Positions 53,180 through 61,963 of a stretch of DNA of 64,000 bases are shown piece after piece (the stretch's first letter is position 1; every line of letters starts with the position of its first letter). The notes under the pieces are model-generated. The model was not told the origin of the DNA, did not search any database, and saw only the letters and a program-made list of their open reading frames with translations. This DNA is from Tepidicella baoligensis. Lineage in GTDB: Bacteria > Pseudomonadota > Gammaproteobacteria > Burkholderiales > Burkholderiaceae_C. The DNA lies in contig NZ_JACCDB010000012.1 of NCBI RefSeq assembly GCF_013432195.1, forward strand, positions 1 to 64,000, given 5' to 3'. The position numbers were made by a program, and so were the translations under genes.

Positions 53180-54611
53180 AATTGTCCTGAAAGCGCACAA
53201 TGTCATCCTCACCAAGATATTCACCGCTTTGCACTTCGATCATTACCAGATCAAGTACACCAGGATTTTCGAGTCGATGCTTGTGGCCTGCCGGGATGTA
53301 TGTGGACTCATTAGTGCTCACCATGATTTCACGTTCGCCATTAACGACTTTGGCCATGCCTCTCACCACAATCCAATGCTCGCTGCGGTGATGGTGCATT
53401 TGCAAGCTAAGGCTGGCACCGGGCTTGACCTCAATGCGCTTGATTTTGAAATGAGGCCCCTCTTCCAGCACGGTATAAGTGCCCCAAGGCCGGGCTACAG
53501 TGCGATGCAATTTGTAGGCTTCGTGCAGTTTGGATTTCAGCTGGGCTACCACCTTTTTTACGTCTTGTGATTTATCTGGATGCGCCACCAGCAAGGCATC
53601 GGGCGTATCAATGATCATGAGGTTGTCCACCCCAACGGTGGCGACCAGCCTGTCTTCGCTCTGCACAAAGGTGTTGCGGCTATCGACAAAGATGACCTCT
53701 CCCAGCGCACGGTTTTGATTGTCATCAGGGTGTACCAAATCTTTTACTGCGGTCCAGGAACCGATGTCACTCCAGCCGAAATCAGAAGGAACAACAGCCA
53801 CTTGGCTGGACCGCTCCATGACGGCATAGTCAATCGATATATCCGGCACCTGAGCGAACATCTGGGTCGGGATATCAATCATTTGATCAGCGGCATTGGG
53901 TTGGGCAGTAACGGCTTGCCAGCAAGCCTCAATAGCGGAAGCCACGTCAGGAGCATGCTGAGTTATTTCTTCCAGTAGGCGGCCTGCCTGGAAGCAGAAC
54001 ATGCCGGAATTCCAGTAAAAATTGCCGCTTGCCAAGTAGGCTTGCGCCTTTTCGAAGGACGGCTTCTCAACGAAACGAATGGCCTTTCGGCCGTGTTGCA
54101 TGGTTTCACCAGCTTCGATATAGCCAAACCCCGTCTCTGGGCCACTAGGCACGATGCCAAAAGTAACCAAATAGCCATGTTGGGCCAAAGTTGCGGCATC
54201 GGCCACAGCAGCATTGAATGCGCTCTGGTCTTGAATGAGATGGTCTGCCGCTAACACCAGCATCAATGCATCTGGGCCGTACTTATTCGCTATGTGTTGA
54301 GCGGCCAGTGCCACTGCGGGGGCAGTGTTACGGCCAACAGGTTCGAGCAAAAACATGCCCGGGCGGCGCTCACCCAACTGGGCTGCAGCCAGCTCATCTT
54401 TGCTCATGAAATAGTAGTCACGGTTAGTGACAGTAATCAACTCACCTTTCTCGCTGCCCAAAGCATCTACAGCGGAGGCTGCGCGTTGGTAGGTTTTGAG
54501 CAGCAGGCTCTCACCGTCGGCGAGTTTCATGAAGGGTTTGGGATGGCCTTCACGCGATACCGGCCAAAGGCGAGTGCCGGCACCGCCAGAAAGAATTACA
54601 GGAATTAACAT
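53166..54611 (-). CDS. manC: mannose-1-phosphate guanylyltransferase/mannose-6-phosphate isomerase
   Basis: A 481-residue bifunctional enzyme: GGAGTRLWP (9-17), FVEKP and FGWSDIGSW in the nucleotidyltransferase domain, then a C-terminal cupin isomerase (GASLSLQMHHHRSEHW). It makes GDP-mannose. No GDP-mannose dehydratase is present in the window, so mannose itself may be the unit used. It is 15 bases after ugd. Confidence 0.93.
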   Translation of the reverse strand: MLIPVILSGGAGTRLWPVSREGHPKPFMKLADGESLLLKTYQRAASAVDALGSEKGELITVTNRDYYFMSKDELAAAQLGERRPGMFLLEPVGRNTAPAVALAAQHIANKYGPDALMLVLAADHLIQDQSAFNAAVADAATLAQHGYLVTFGIVPSGPETGFGYIEAGETMQHGRKAIRFVEKPSFEKAQAYLASGNFYWNSGMFCFQAGRLLEEITQHAPDVASAIEACWQAVTAQPNAADQMIDIPTQMFAQVPDISIDYAVMERSSQVAVVPSDFGWSDIGSWTAVKDLVHPDDNQNRALGEVIFVDSRNTFVQSEDRLVATVGVDNLMIIDTPDALLVAHPDKSQDVKKVVAQLKSKLHEAYKLHRTVARPWGTYTVLEEGPHFKIKRIEVKPGASLSLQMHHHRSEHWIVVRGMAKVVNGEREIMVSTNESTYIPAGHKHRLENPGVLDLVMIEVQSGEYLGEDDIVRFQDNYGRV

Positions 54612-54626
54612 GAGTTTACCGTTGAA

Positions 54627-55796
54627 CTATTCATCGAAACCAAAAACATCGCGAGTAAAAACTTTACCCGCCACATCGCTCAACTCAGTAGAGCCTCGAT
54701 TGGCAACAATCAGATCTGCCACATTCTTAAATTGAACTAAATTATTCTGCACCCGAGAGCCGAAAAACCAAGATTCATTAAGTACAGGCTCATACACAAT
54801 AACTTCAACACCTTTGGCCTTGAGACGTTTCATGACCCCTTGAATGCTAGAGGAGCGATAGTTGTCAGAACCGGCTTTCATGACCAATCGATAGATACCA
54901 ACCACTTTCGGTTTTTGACGCAGAATCTCGTCCGCAATGAAGTCTTTGCGAGTGGCATTGGCCTCCACAATGGCGTTGATGAGGTTTTGCGGCACATCGC
55001 GGTAGTTGGCGAGAAGCTGCTTGGTGTCCTTCGGTAGGCAGTAGCCGCCATAGCCGAAGCTTGGGTTGTTGTAGTGGGCACCGATGCGGGGGTCGAGGCA
55101 GACGCCGTCGATGATCTGGCGCGTATCCAGGCCGTGGGTGGCGGCGTAGGTGTCGAGTTCGTTGAAGTAGGCCACGCGCATGGCGAGGTAGGTGTTGGCG
55201 AAGAGCTTTATCGCCTCAGCCTCAGTGCTGTCGGTGAACAGCATGGGGATGTCTTGCTTGATCGCGCCTTCCTGGAGCAGATGGGCAAAGGTTTCGGCGC
55301 GGTCCGAGCGTTCGCCGACGATGATGCGCGAGGGGTGCAGGTTGTCGTAAAGCGCTCGGCCTTCGCGGAGGAATTCGGGCGAAAAGATGAGTTTGTCGCA
55401 ACCGAGCTCGGCCTTGAGCTTTGCCGTATAGCCCACCGGCACGGTGGACTTGATCACCATCACCGCCTGTGGATTGATGGCCAGCACGTCGCGCACCACG
55501 GCCTCAACGGACTTCGTGTTGAAGGTGTTGGTCTCGGGGTCGTAGTCGGTGGGGGTGGCGATGACGACGAACTCGGCACCTTCATAGGCTTCGCGCTTGT
55601 CCAGCGTGGCGCGCAGGTTGAGCGGCTTGTGCTGGAGGTAGTCCTCGATCTCGGTATCGACGATGGGAGAGTGCTTGCGATTGAGCATCGCCACCTTCTC
55701 GGGGACGATGTCGAGAGCGACCACTTCGTGGTGCTGAGCCAGCAAAACGGCGTTGGACAAGCCAACGTAGCCGGTGCCTGCGATGGCGATTTTCAT
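54627..55796 (-). CDS. ugd: UDP-glucose 6-dehydrogenase family protein
   Basis: A 389-residue NAD-dependent nucleotide-sugar dehydrogenase: [11 protein letters not shown] at the N terminus, EFLREG, and the catalytic cysteine in [12 protein letters not shown]. The length fits UDP-glucose dehydrogenase. UDP-glucuronate is the likely product; a UDP-ManNAc dehydrogenase role (with wecB) cannot be excluded without alignment. ATG 55796 is the first gene of the polysaccharide operon, downstream of the ops site. Confidence 0.9.
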   Translation of the reverse strand: MKIAIAGTGYVGLSNAVLLAQHHEVVALDIVPEKVAMLNRKHSPIVDTEIEDYLQHKPLNLRATLDKREAYEGAEFVVIATPTDYDPETNTFNTKSVEAVVRDVLAINPQAVMVIKSTVPVGYTAKLKAELGCDKLIFSPEFLREGRALYDNLHPSRIIVGERSDRAETFAHLLQEGAIKQDIPMLFTDSTEAEAIKLFANTYLAMRVAYFNELDTYAATHGLDTRQIIDGVCLDPRIGAHYNNPSFGYGGYCLPKDTKQLLANYRDVPQNLINAIVEANATRKDFIADEILRQKPKVVGIYRLVMKAGSDNYRSSSIQGVMKRLKAKGVEVIVYEPVLNESWFFGSRVQNNLVQFKNVADLIVANRGSTELSDVAGKVFTRDVFGFDE

Positions 55797-55902
55797 GAGG
55801 GGAGATGCTCCCGGAGAATGCACACGCGCAGCATGACCTCGATTTCCGTTCGGAAACCGGTCATTCGATTTAATTGGGAAATGATGATCAATGCGCTTTA
55901 GG

Positions 55903-55914
55903 CACGCTACCGCC
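55903..55914 (-). promoter_or_regulatory. ops element (RfaH recruitment site)
   Basis: On the minus strand GGCGGTAGCGTG, identical to the canonical 12-base ops core, 107 bases upstream of ugd and 149 bases downstream of the rfaH stop. A candidate -10 (TATAAA, 55979-55974) and a small inverted repeat (GCAGC/GCTGC, 55981-55995) precede it. Strong sign that the whole operon is elongated under RfaH. Confidence 0.92.
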
Positions 55915-56062
55915 GTGCCGTTTCACGATCAGCAAGCGCGGTCAGCGAGGTTCAACAGGGGATTCCGAGGCTTTTTATAAGCAGCGGAGTGCTGCAAAAG
56001 GCCTAACGGATGGTTGTATTTTGCCACACCGGCATGACTTTGAGAAATGTTTCGACCGAGCT

Positions 56063-56560
56063 TCAGCCGAGCTTGCGCAGGTTGGCCGGCGCAACCCGCA
56101 CCCGGACTTGCTTGGAGAGCAGTTCGATCAACACCATGACGCGGCGCTCGCCGTCGGCCATTTGGTAGATGCCTTCGATACCAGCAAACGGCGCTTCGGT
56201 CAGACGCACGCGCTCACCGGGCTTGAACAGGCGCTCTGGCTCGGCCTGAACAGATGCCTCTTGCGCACGAAGGGCCTCGACCAGCGAGCCGGACACCTTG
56301 GCCGGCTCCACCCCGAAACTGACCAGCCGGCTGACGCCTTTGGTCGAGCGGATGGGTGCCCAGCTTGGCGCTGAATCCCCCTGACCCAGGCGGATGAACA
56401 GATAGCGCGGGAACAGGGGTTCTTCTACCACCGTCAGCACGCCCTGGCGGATTTTTTCGGACGGGAGGGTGGGCAGATAACACTGATAACCTTGGCGCTG
56501 GAGGTTTTCCAGGGCGCACTTTTCCTGCCTGGGCTTGGTATGGACGAGATACCAGTGCAT
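56063..56560 (-). CDS. rfaH: RfaH transcription elongation factor
   Basis: A 165-residue NusG paralogue: N-terminal NGN domain starting HWYLVHTKPRQEKCALENLQ, the YLFIRL and PIRSTKGVSRLVSFG segments, and a C-terminal KOW-like domain (FKPGERVRLTEAPFAGIEGI). These are the features of RfaH, which binds RNA polymerase paused at ops and suppresses termination. ATG 56560 is preceded by GGAGG; a GTG at 56566 overlaps that site and is rejected. Unusually it sits directly beside its own target operon. Confidence 0.93.
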   Translation of the reverse strand: MHWYLVHTKPRQEKCALENLQRQGYQCYLPTLPSEKIRQGVLTVVEEPLFPRYLFIRLGQGDSAPSWAPIRSTKGVSRLVSFGVEPAKVSGSLVEALRAQEASVQAEPERLFKPGERVRLTEAPFAGIEGIYQMADGERRVMVLIELLSKQVRVRVAPANLRKLG

Positions 56561-56646
56561 GACCACCTCCGAAGGTTATTTTTATTGTCAGCATTTTACC
56601 CTCCGGTATTGCGGTGCGGCAATGAATCTGTCCTATGTCGCCTCCC

Positions 56647-57717
56647 CTATTGCGCCGGGGCTTCCGCCTCGGGCGGTTCTTCGAATTCTCCATCGGCCTC
56701 CAGTTGCTGCTGTACCGCCTCTTCCATGCTCACGGTATTCACCACCAGCTCGAAATGCTCGAGGATTTCGGGCTCGTGCCGGGTGATGTAGCTTTTGACG
56801 GCATCGTTGCCGAGCAGTTTGGTCAGGTAGCCCTTAGCCACCACCAGGTTGAGCAAGTCAGAGCCGTAGTTTTCTTCGGCGTCCTTGTACTGGGTCTGCA
56901 CCTGGCTCATTTCCTTTTCGAGTTTGACGATCTGCTCGATCGGGGCCAGTTGCTTGTCACGCTCCGAGGGTTTGAAGTCGGTGCGCTGCTCTGGAGGCGT
57001 GGCCTTGAGCAAGGCGTCGGCATGGGCCACGGTGATGGTGTTGCTGGCGACCATCAGCTCTACCGCCTCCACCTGCCGGGCGGCCTTCATGTTGCGCAGC
57101 ACCCGCGTCACGTCGGGTGTGAATTGCTTGTCCTGCAACCGGGCGATGGCGTCCGGGCAGATGCCTTCGAGCAGGTTGATGCGCCGGTTGATGGAGCTCA
57201 AGTTCACGCCAAAGGCCCGGGCCAGGCGTTCCTTGCTCACCCCGCGATCAATGGCGCGGCGGATCATGTAATGCTCCTGGATGGTCGAGAGCCGGTTGAT
57301 GCGGTGGTTGTAGGTGTAGGTCTCGTCGTCCTTGGCGATCAGGCAGGGGGCCTCGTGGACACCGAGATCCTTCAGTGCCAGCACCCGCAAATGGCCATCG
57401 AGCAGGATGAATTCCGGCTTGGCCGGGTCGTGCTGGATCACCGACAAGGGTTCGATCAGGCCGATTTCATGGATGGACGAGACGACCTGCTTGTACTTGC
57501 GGGTGCTCATCACACCTTCTTGAATCCGCTTGCTGGGCATCAGGGTGTCGAGCGGGATCTGGTAAGTCTCCAGATCGAAGCCGAGCAAGGTGTTGAGCGG
57601 GGCCGTGGGCAGGTTGGGGCCCTCCTCAGCCTCATCGGCCTGATGGATACCGGGGTACATCGGCGTGATGTTGGGTTGGGCCAGTTGTGCCCGTTGTGCG
57701 TTCGTGGCGGGGTTCAT
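56647..57717 (-). CDS. RepB-like ParB-family protein
   Basis: A 356-residue protein with a ParB N-terminal fold (IPLDTLMPSKRI, ILLDGHLRVLALKDLG at 104-119) and a helix-turn-helix (SKERLARAFGVNLSSINRRI), followed by a helical C terminus like the plasmid RepB C-terminal domain. No catalytic nuclease motif is apparent. It is coupled (ATGA overlap) to the second ParB-family gene. No ParA is present, so its role is not classical plasmid partition. Confidence 0.82.
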   Translation of the reverse strand: MNPATNAQRAQLAQPNITPMYPGIHQADEAEEGPNLPTAPLNTLLGFDLETYQIPLDTLMPSKRIQEGVMSTRKYKQVVSSIHEIGLIEPLSVIQHDPAKPEFILLDGHLRVLALKDLGVHEAPCLIAKDDETYTYNHRINRLSTIQEHYMIRRAIDRGVSKERLARAFGVNLSSINRRINLLEGICPDAIARLQDKQFTPDVTRVLRNMKAARQVEAVELMVASNTITVAHADALLKATPPEQRTDFKPSERDKQLAPIEQIVKLEKEMSQVQTQYKDAEENYGSDLLNLVVAKGYLTKLLGNDAVKSYITRHEPEILEHFELVVNTVSMEEAVQQQLEADGEFEEPPEAEAPAQ

Positions 57718-58613
57718 GTCGTGGCTCCATTCAGGTTGTCGATGCGCTCTGCGAGGTACTTGGGCAACGTGTCCAGCCCCTCGGCGCGCAGCAGGTTGAC
57801 GAAATGCTCATCCGAGAAGAGTTTTTTGAGGCCCTGGACGACCAGCAGCAGGCGCTGGTGCGCGTGCTCGGCCTTGAGGACCATCTTGCGTTGGCGCTCG
57901 ACTTCGCGCTGGTAGGTGCGCACCAGGCTGTAGCTGGAAGTAGGCGGCTTGATCTGGGCAGGATCGGGTGAGCCGGGGCCGTAAGCTTGGCGTTTTTCGA
58001 CGAGGCGCTTGGTCTCGATGATCTGGCGCCGGTTGAGCTGGCCGTTCTCGTAAGCCTCCTGCAGCATTTCGCCCAGGCTCTCGTCATCGTCCTTGGCACG
58101 AGCGATTTCAAGGGCTGTGGTGAGCGGGATGGCGCCGCGTTGCACGCCTTCGATCAGGCGTTCTTCCCCCTGGTCCAGAAGGAAGACGATGTCCTTGACG
58201 TACTTGGGCGAGAGACCGGTTTTGTGGATGATGGTGTCAGCGTCGTAGCCGCGCTTGCGCAGGATTTCGATGTCGGCCAGGATTTCCAGGGGACGGTGGC
58301 CGCGCCGGGCGATGTTCTCGGCCAGGCTCATGATGAAGGCGTCTTCGTCGCTGACGTCGACCACCAGGGCGGGGATGTGGGTTTCGCCCAGAATGCGGAA
58401 GGCGTTGAGTCGCCCTTCGCCGCAGACCAGCAGGTACTTGGGATGTCCATCATCACCGGGGCGTTCGGTGACGGTGATGGGTTTCTTCAGGCCGATCGAT
58501 TTGATGTTCTCGACGATCTCCTCGAAGATTTTCATGTTGCGTTCGCGGGAGTTGAGGATTTCAACGCGGGCGATGGGGATCAGAGTGACGGTTTCGGGGG
58601 TGCCGGTCAGCAT
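57714..58613 (-). CDS. ParB-family protein
   Basis: A 299-residue ParB-like protein: GEGRLNAF (65-72, variant of the GERRxRA CTP motif) and ENIARRGHRPLE (99-110, the second ParB box). A helix-turn-helix region (HKTGLSPKYVKDIVFLL) and a coiled tail follow. ATG 58613 has GGAGG upstream; an ATG at 58652 is out of frame. With its neighbour it forms a pair of ParB-type proteins downstream of a serine recombinase. Confidence 0.82.
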   Translation of the reverse strand: MLTGTPETVTLIPIARVEILNSRERNMKIFEEIVENIKSIGLKKPITVTERPGDDGHPKYLLVCGEGRLNAFRILGETHIPALVVDVSDEDAFIMSLAENIARRGHRPLEILADIEILRKRGYDADTIIHKTGLSPKYVKDIVFLLDQGEERLIEGVQRGAIPLTTALEIARAKDDDESLGEMLQEAYENGQLNRRQIIETKRLVEKRQAYGPGSPDPAQIKPPTSSYSLVRTYQREVERQRKMVLKAEHAHQRLLLVVQGLKKLFSDEHFVNLLRAEGLDTLPKYLAERIDNLNGATT

Positions 58614-58707
58614 GGGGGCCTCCGTTTGAGTGGGTGCGTTGGCGTGGTTGTCATGGGGCTTCCTTTCTTGGGATGGTTGGGTGGATGGGTCAGCGGCGTC
58701 AGATTCG

Positions 58708-60288
58708 TCAGATGCGCCGTTGCAGGCGCTCCCGTTCGGACATGCCGTAGAAGAAGGTGAGGTCGTCGAAGCGAAAGCACTCAAAGTCGGCGCTGTTTTT
58801 GTTGCTGACGCGGATTTCCTGCTCGGGCAGGTCGAGCCTGGGCAGCAGGTAGTAGTCGAGCTCCTGGGTGTTGGCGGGATCGAGCCGGATGGCCACCGTG
58901 ATGTCGGGGTGGCCGGTGTCAAACAGCCGTGCCGGATCGAACCGGATGCGCCAGCGCAGATGGCCCGTCGGGGTGGTTTGGCAGCGGGCCAGCACCAGGC
59001 TGATGACCAGCTCGTCGTTGAGGGTCAAGAGATCGGTCTTGGGGTCGCGCCGGATGTGGCCACCCAGCTCGGCAATGGTGTGCTCGGTGCGGGCGATGAT
59101 TTCTGGGTGGAGCTGGCGCAGGCGGCGGTTGATTTCCAGATGCTCGGTGCCGCCCGGTGGGCGGTAACCAATCAGCTCGTAGGCGCGGACGAGGCTGCCA
59201 AAGCGCGAGGTGTACAGGCTGGCCGAGGGGCCGTTGGCCACCTGGTCGATGATGAAACCCGACAGGCGACCGCACTCGGCGTAGAGCGCCTTCAAGTGGT
59301 TGAGCAATTCCTCGTCCGTCAGCCGTTTGCTGCGCTCGGTCAGCACCTCCTGGGCGGCCAGAAAGGTGTCCAGCGGCACGATGCCCTCGAACGCCCCCTC
59401 CTTGCGGATCCACATCTCGGGCGGGTTGTCGACGTGCTTTTTCTTGAGCTTGAAGGAGTGGCGGTTGTAAACGTTGTTGCCGATGTACTTCTCGTTGGTC
59501 AGCACCTGGCGCACCGTGCTGTAGGTCCAGGGGCGGTCCAGATCGGTGTGGATGGGGATGTCGTTGAGCCGCTGGGCGATTTCAGACAGGGGGAGATCGT
59601 CATCGACCAGCCAGCGGTAGATCTGGTGGACTGTGGCCACTTCCTGCGCCGGCCCCGGCACCAGGATCACCCGGTCGGTTTGCAGGCTTTTGTGCTCGCC
59701 GGGTTTCAAGGTGGCTTTGATGGCACCGCTCTGGTCAATCAGCACCCGGCGTAGGCCGAAGCCGGCCGGGCCGCCCTGGCGAAAGCCGAGCTCGATCAGG
59801 CGGCACTGGCCGGCAAACACCTTGGCCGAGAGTTCGCGGCTGTATTCGCCAGCCATGGCGCGCTTGACGCCTTTGACGATGGTTGAAACGGGGGAGCCAT
59901 CGTTTTCAAACTGCTCGGCGACGTAGGCGACGCTGATGCCCTGGCGCTTGCAGATGTACTCGTAATAAGCGGATTCGTCCGCGTCCTGAAACCGGCCCCA
60001 GCGGCTGACGTCGTAGACCAGGATCAGGTTGAAATCGGTGTTGCCCGATTCGACATCGGCGATCAGTTTCTGTAGGGAGGCGCGGCCACCGATGGAGAGG
60101 CCGCTTTTGCCGTCGTCGGCATAGGTGCGCACGATCTCGATGCCCCGCTTGTCGGCGTACTCGCGGATCTTGTCGGCCTGGTTGAGCGTGGAGTATTGCT
60201 GGTGTTCAGTGGACATGCGCACGTACTGGGCGGCCCGGAAGGCTCTGGTGTCGGGGTGGTGGTCGGTGGAGATGTCAGTCAATGCCAT
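58708..60288 (-). CDS. large serine recombinase (ParB/RepB-cassette type)
   Basis: A 526-residue recombinase: catalytic Ser26 in AQYVRMSTEHQ, ILVYDVSRWGRF, the recombinase domain (QGGPAGFGLRRVLIDQ) and VLTNEKYIGNNVYNR. It lacks the cysteine zinc ribbon of phiC31-like enzymes. Length and opening differ from the recombinase at 23041, so this is a second, independent integrase. It precedes the two ParB-family genes with 94 bases between. Confidence 0.9.
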   Translation of the reverse strand: MALTDISTDHHPDTRAFRAAQYVRMSTEHQQYSTLNQADKIREYADKRGIEIVRTYADDGKSGLSIGGRASLQKLIADVESGNTDFNLILVYDVSRWGRFQDADESAYYEYICKRQGISVAYVAEQFENDGSPVSTIVKGVKRAMAGEYSRELSAKVFAGQCRLIELGFRQGGPAGFGLRRVLIDQSGAIKATLKPGEHKSLQTDRVILVPGPAQEVATVHQIYRWLVDDDLPLSEIAQRLNDIPIHTDLDRPWTYSTVRQVLTNEKYIGNNVYNRHSFKLKKKHVDNPPEMWIRKEGAFEGIVPLDTFLAAQEVLTERSKRLTDEELLNHLKALYAECGRLSGFIIDQVANGPSASLYTSRFGSLVRAYELIGYRPPGGTEHLEINRRLRQLHPEIIARTEHTIAELGGHIRRDPKTDLLTLNDELVISLVLARCQTTPTGHLRWRIRFDPARLFDTGHPDITVAIRLDPANTQELDYYLLPRLDLPEQEIRVSNKNSADFECFRFDDLTFFYGMSERERLQRRI

Positions 60289-60312
60289 GGTCGGTCAATC
60301 TTTTTGTTGTGT

Positions 60313-60360
60313 GAGGCCATGTTGGCTTCGAAGGCCAAGCCGTATCAAGGCCATGAGGCC
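60313..60360. repeat. inverted repeats between the recombinase and the HTH-RfaH gene
   Basis: TTGGC and GCCAA flank TTCGAAG (60322-60338), and two GAGGCC copies bound the region. This could be a recombination site, a recombinase operator or a weak terminator. It lies in the 120-base gap between the two minus-strand genes. Confidence 0.4.
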
Positions 60361-60408
60361 TATACCGTCGAGATAAATTGGCCCAGGCAAGCGAAGTGCA
60401 GTCATGCT

Positions 60409-61335
60409 TCACCCCACCTTGCGCAGACTGGCTGCGTCGATCGTCATGGCCACAGGTTTGCTCAAGAGATCCAGCAGCACCATGGCGCGGCCCTCGGCAT
60501 CGTTCATCTGGTAGATCGCCTCCAGCCCGGCAAAGGCGCCTTCGGTGATGCGCACGCTGTCGCCATGAGCAAATAAGGTGGTCGGGGTGCCCTGCTGCGC
60601 GATCTCACGCTCGCGCAGGGTAGCGATCAGGGCGTCATCGACCCGCGCGGGTCGGCTGCCGAAGGACACCAATTCGCTCACGCCGACGGTGGAGCGGATC
60701 GGGCTCCAGCTCTGGCCTTGGCCCCTTTCGTGACCTGATGTGTCGAGCCGCACGAACAAGTAGCGCGCGAACATCGGCTCTTGCACGACGGTGGATTTGC
60801 GGCGGACGAGTTTTTCGGTGGCGAACAGCGGGAGGTAGGACTCATAGCCCTGGCGTGCCAGGTGAGTAAGCGCCACCGATTCCTGTCGGGGCTTGCTGCG
60901 CACCAGGAACCAGGCCGATGTGGCGGGTGTAACTGGTGTGGCCGGTGCGGGTTTTTGAGGGGGTGGCGGTGAGACGGCGGGGGTTTTGGGGGGCGGCGTG
61001 GCGGGCGTAGCTGGCGTAGCGGACGTAAGAAGCTTGGAGGATGGCCGCGGATTGGGCACGGGGGCCGGTAGCCCCTCTTCTGGTGGCGGCGATCGCAGCA
61101 ACTGCGCCATGGCACGGATCAGCGGCAGCGGCCTTGCCGTGGCCAGCACCTGCTCGACCAGGGCCAGCATCTCGCGGCGCTCGTACGCCGCAATGTCTTC
61201 GACCTGGTAGCCGACCTGCAGGCCGGTCTGGGTGATGGCCAGGCCCTCGTCCGCATCGCGCAGTTTGTAGAGCGCCTGCACAGGCAGGCCGAGACGCTCG
61301 GCGGCTTGTGGCGAGGTCAGCAGGCGCGGGGCCAT
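60409..61335 (-). CDS. HTH-linker-RfaH fusion protein
   Basis: A 308-residue chimera. Residues 1-55 look like a MerR/AlpA helix-turn-helix (LLTSPQAAERLGLPVQALYK, then GLQVGYQVEDIAAYERREML). Residues about 80-139 are a Pro/Thr/Ala-rich linker. Residues 140-308 match the local RfaH along their whole length (WFLVRSKPRQES, PIRSTVGVSELVSFG, ITEGAFAGLEAIYQMNDAEG). It would be a NusG/RfaH-type elongation factor with an added DNA-binding head. ATG 61335 has no strong ribosome site. Confidence 0.8.
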   Translation of the reverse strand: MAPRLLTSPQAAERLGLPVQALYKLRDADEGLAITQTGLQVGYQVEDIAAYERREMLALVEQVLATARPLPLIRAMAQLLRSPPPEEGLPAPVPNPRPSSKLLTSATPATPATPPPKTPAVSPPPPQKPAPATPVTPATSAWFLVRSKPRQESVALTHLARQGYESYLPLFATEKLVRRKSTVVQEPMFARYLFVRLDTSGHERGQGQSWSPIRSTVGVSELVSFGSRPARVDDALIATLREREIAQQGTPTTLFAHGDSVRITEGAFAGLEAIYQMNDAEGRAMVLLDLLSKPVAMTIDAASLRKVG

Positions 61336-61436
61336 GGGGCGTGGGGCAAGGTGAACATGCCTCCATGAAGGCGCTGTTCGCGAACAAAGCCAAGGCCATC
61401 TGGCGAGTGTTGTGCAAATTTCTGGCCCACAAACGA

Positions 61437-61492
61437 CAAAAGACCCCGCCTTCACCAGCCACCCATAAGGGAAGCGGATGAAGACGGGGTCT
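61437..61492 (-). terminator. terminator of prophage late operon
   Basis: On the minus strand a 14-bp stem with one mismatch (AGACCCCGTCTTCA / TGAAGGCGGGGTCT) with a 24-base loop is followed by TTTTG. It lies 43 bases past the holin stop. Confidence 0.7.
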
Positions 61493-61534
61493 ATGGTTTA
61501 CTGCTGTTGCGTTTGCTGCAGCCGCTGGTGTTGC

Positions 61535-61963
61535 CTACCTGGGCACGCCGCGCCACTTGTCGAAACTGCGTGCGCCGGTGTAGCCGAGGTAGCCTGCACC
61601 AAAGAGCCACCACAAGCTCTCGGGCACCGCATTGAGCAGCTTGGAGAGGTTTTCGGCGGCCTGAAACACCTCGGCGGGCCACCAGATGCCGATGATGCTG
61701 CCGATCACCGAAAGTAGGATCACGCCGTAGATCACGTACAGAAAGGTTGGGCGTGCCCGACTGGTCCACGGGTCGGCCGAATTGGCTTCCGCCAGTATGG
61801 CCGAGAGGCTCACCTGCATTTCCTGCAAGGCCTGCTGACCTTCAGCTTGAAACAAGGCGAGCTTGGCCTGCTCGCGCTGGGCTGGATCGGGAATCAGGCG
61901 GTCGATCAGTTTGGCACCGGCTTCGAAGAGGCCGGGCGCGAGCGTTGTGAAGATCGGGCTCAT
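61535..61963 (-). CDS. 3-TM holin-like protein
   Basis: A 142-residue protein with hydrophobic segments at FLYVIYGVILLSVIGSIIGI and WWLFGAGYLGYTGA after a helical soluble N terminus (KLIDRLIPDPAQREQAKLAL). This is the pattern of the 3-TM holins of gene-transfer agents and prophages. It overlaps the stop of the DUF6127 gene by ATGA and is the last gene of the late operon. Confidence 0.8.
   Translation of the reverse strand: MSPIFTTLAPGLFEAGAKLIDRLIPDPAQREQAKLALFQAEGQQALQEMQVSLSAILAEANSADPWTSRARPTFLYVIYGVILLSVIGSIIGIWWPAEVFQAAENLSKLLNAVPESLWWLFGAGYLGYTGARSFDKWRGVPR

Noticed and set aside
58614-58652. ATG at 58652 as the ParB-family start
   Set aside because: It is in a different frame and gives only a 15-residue peptide; ATG 58613 with GGAGG upstream is better.
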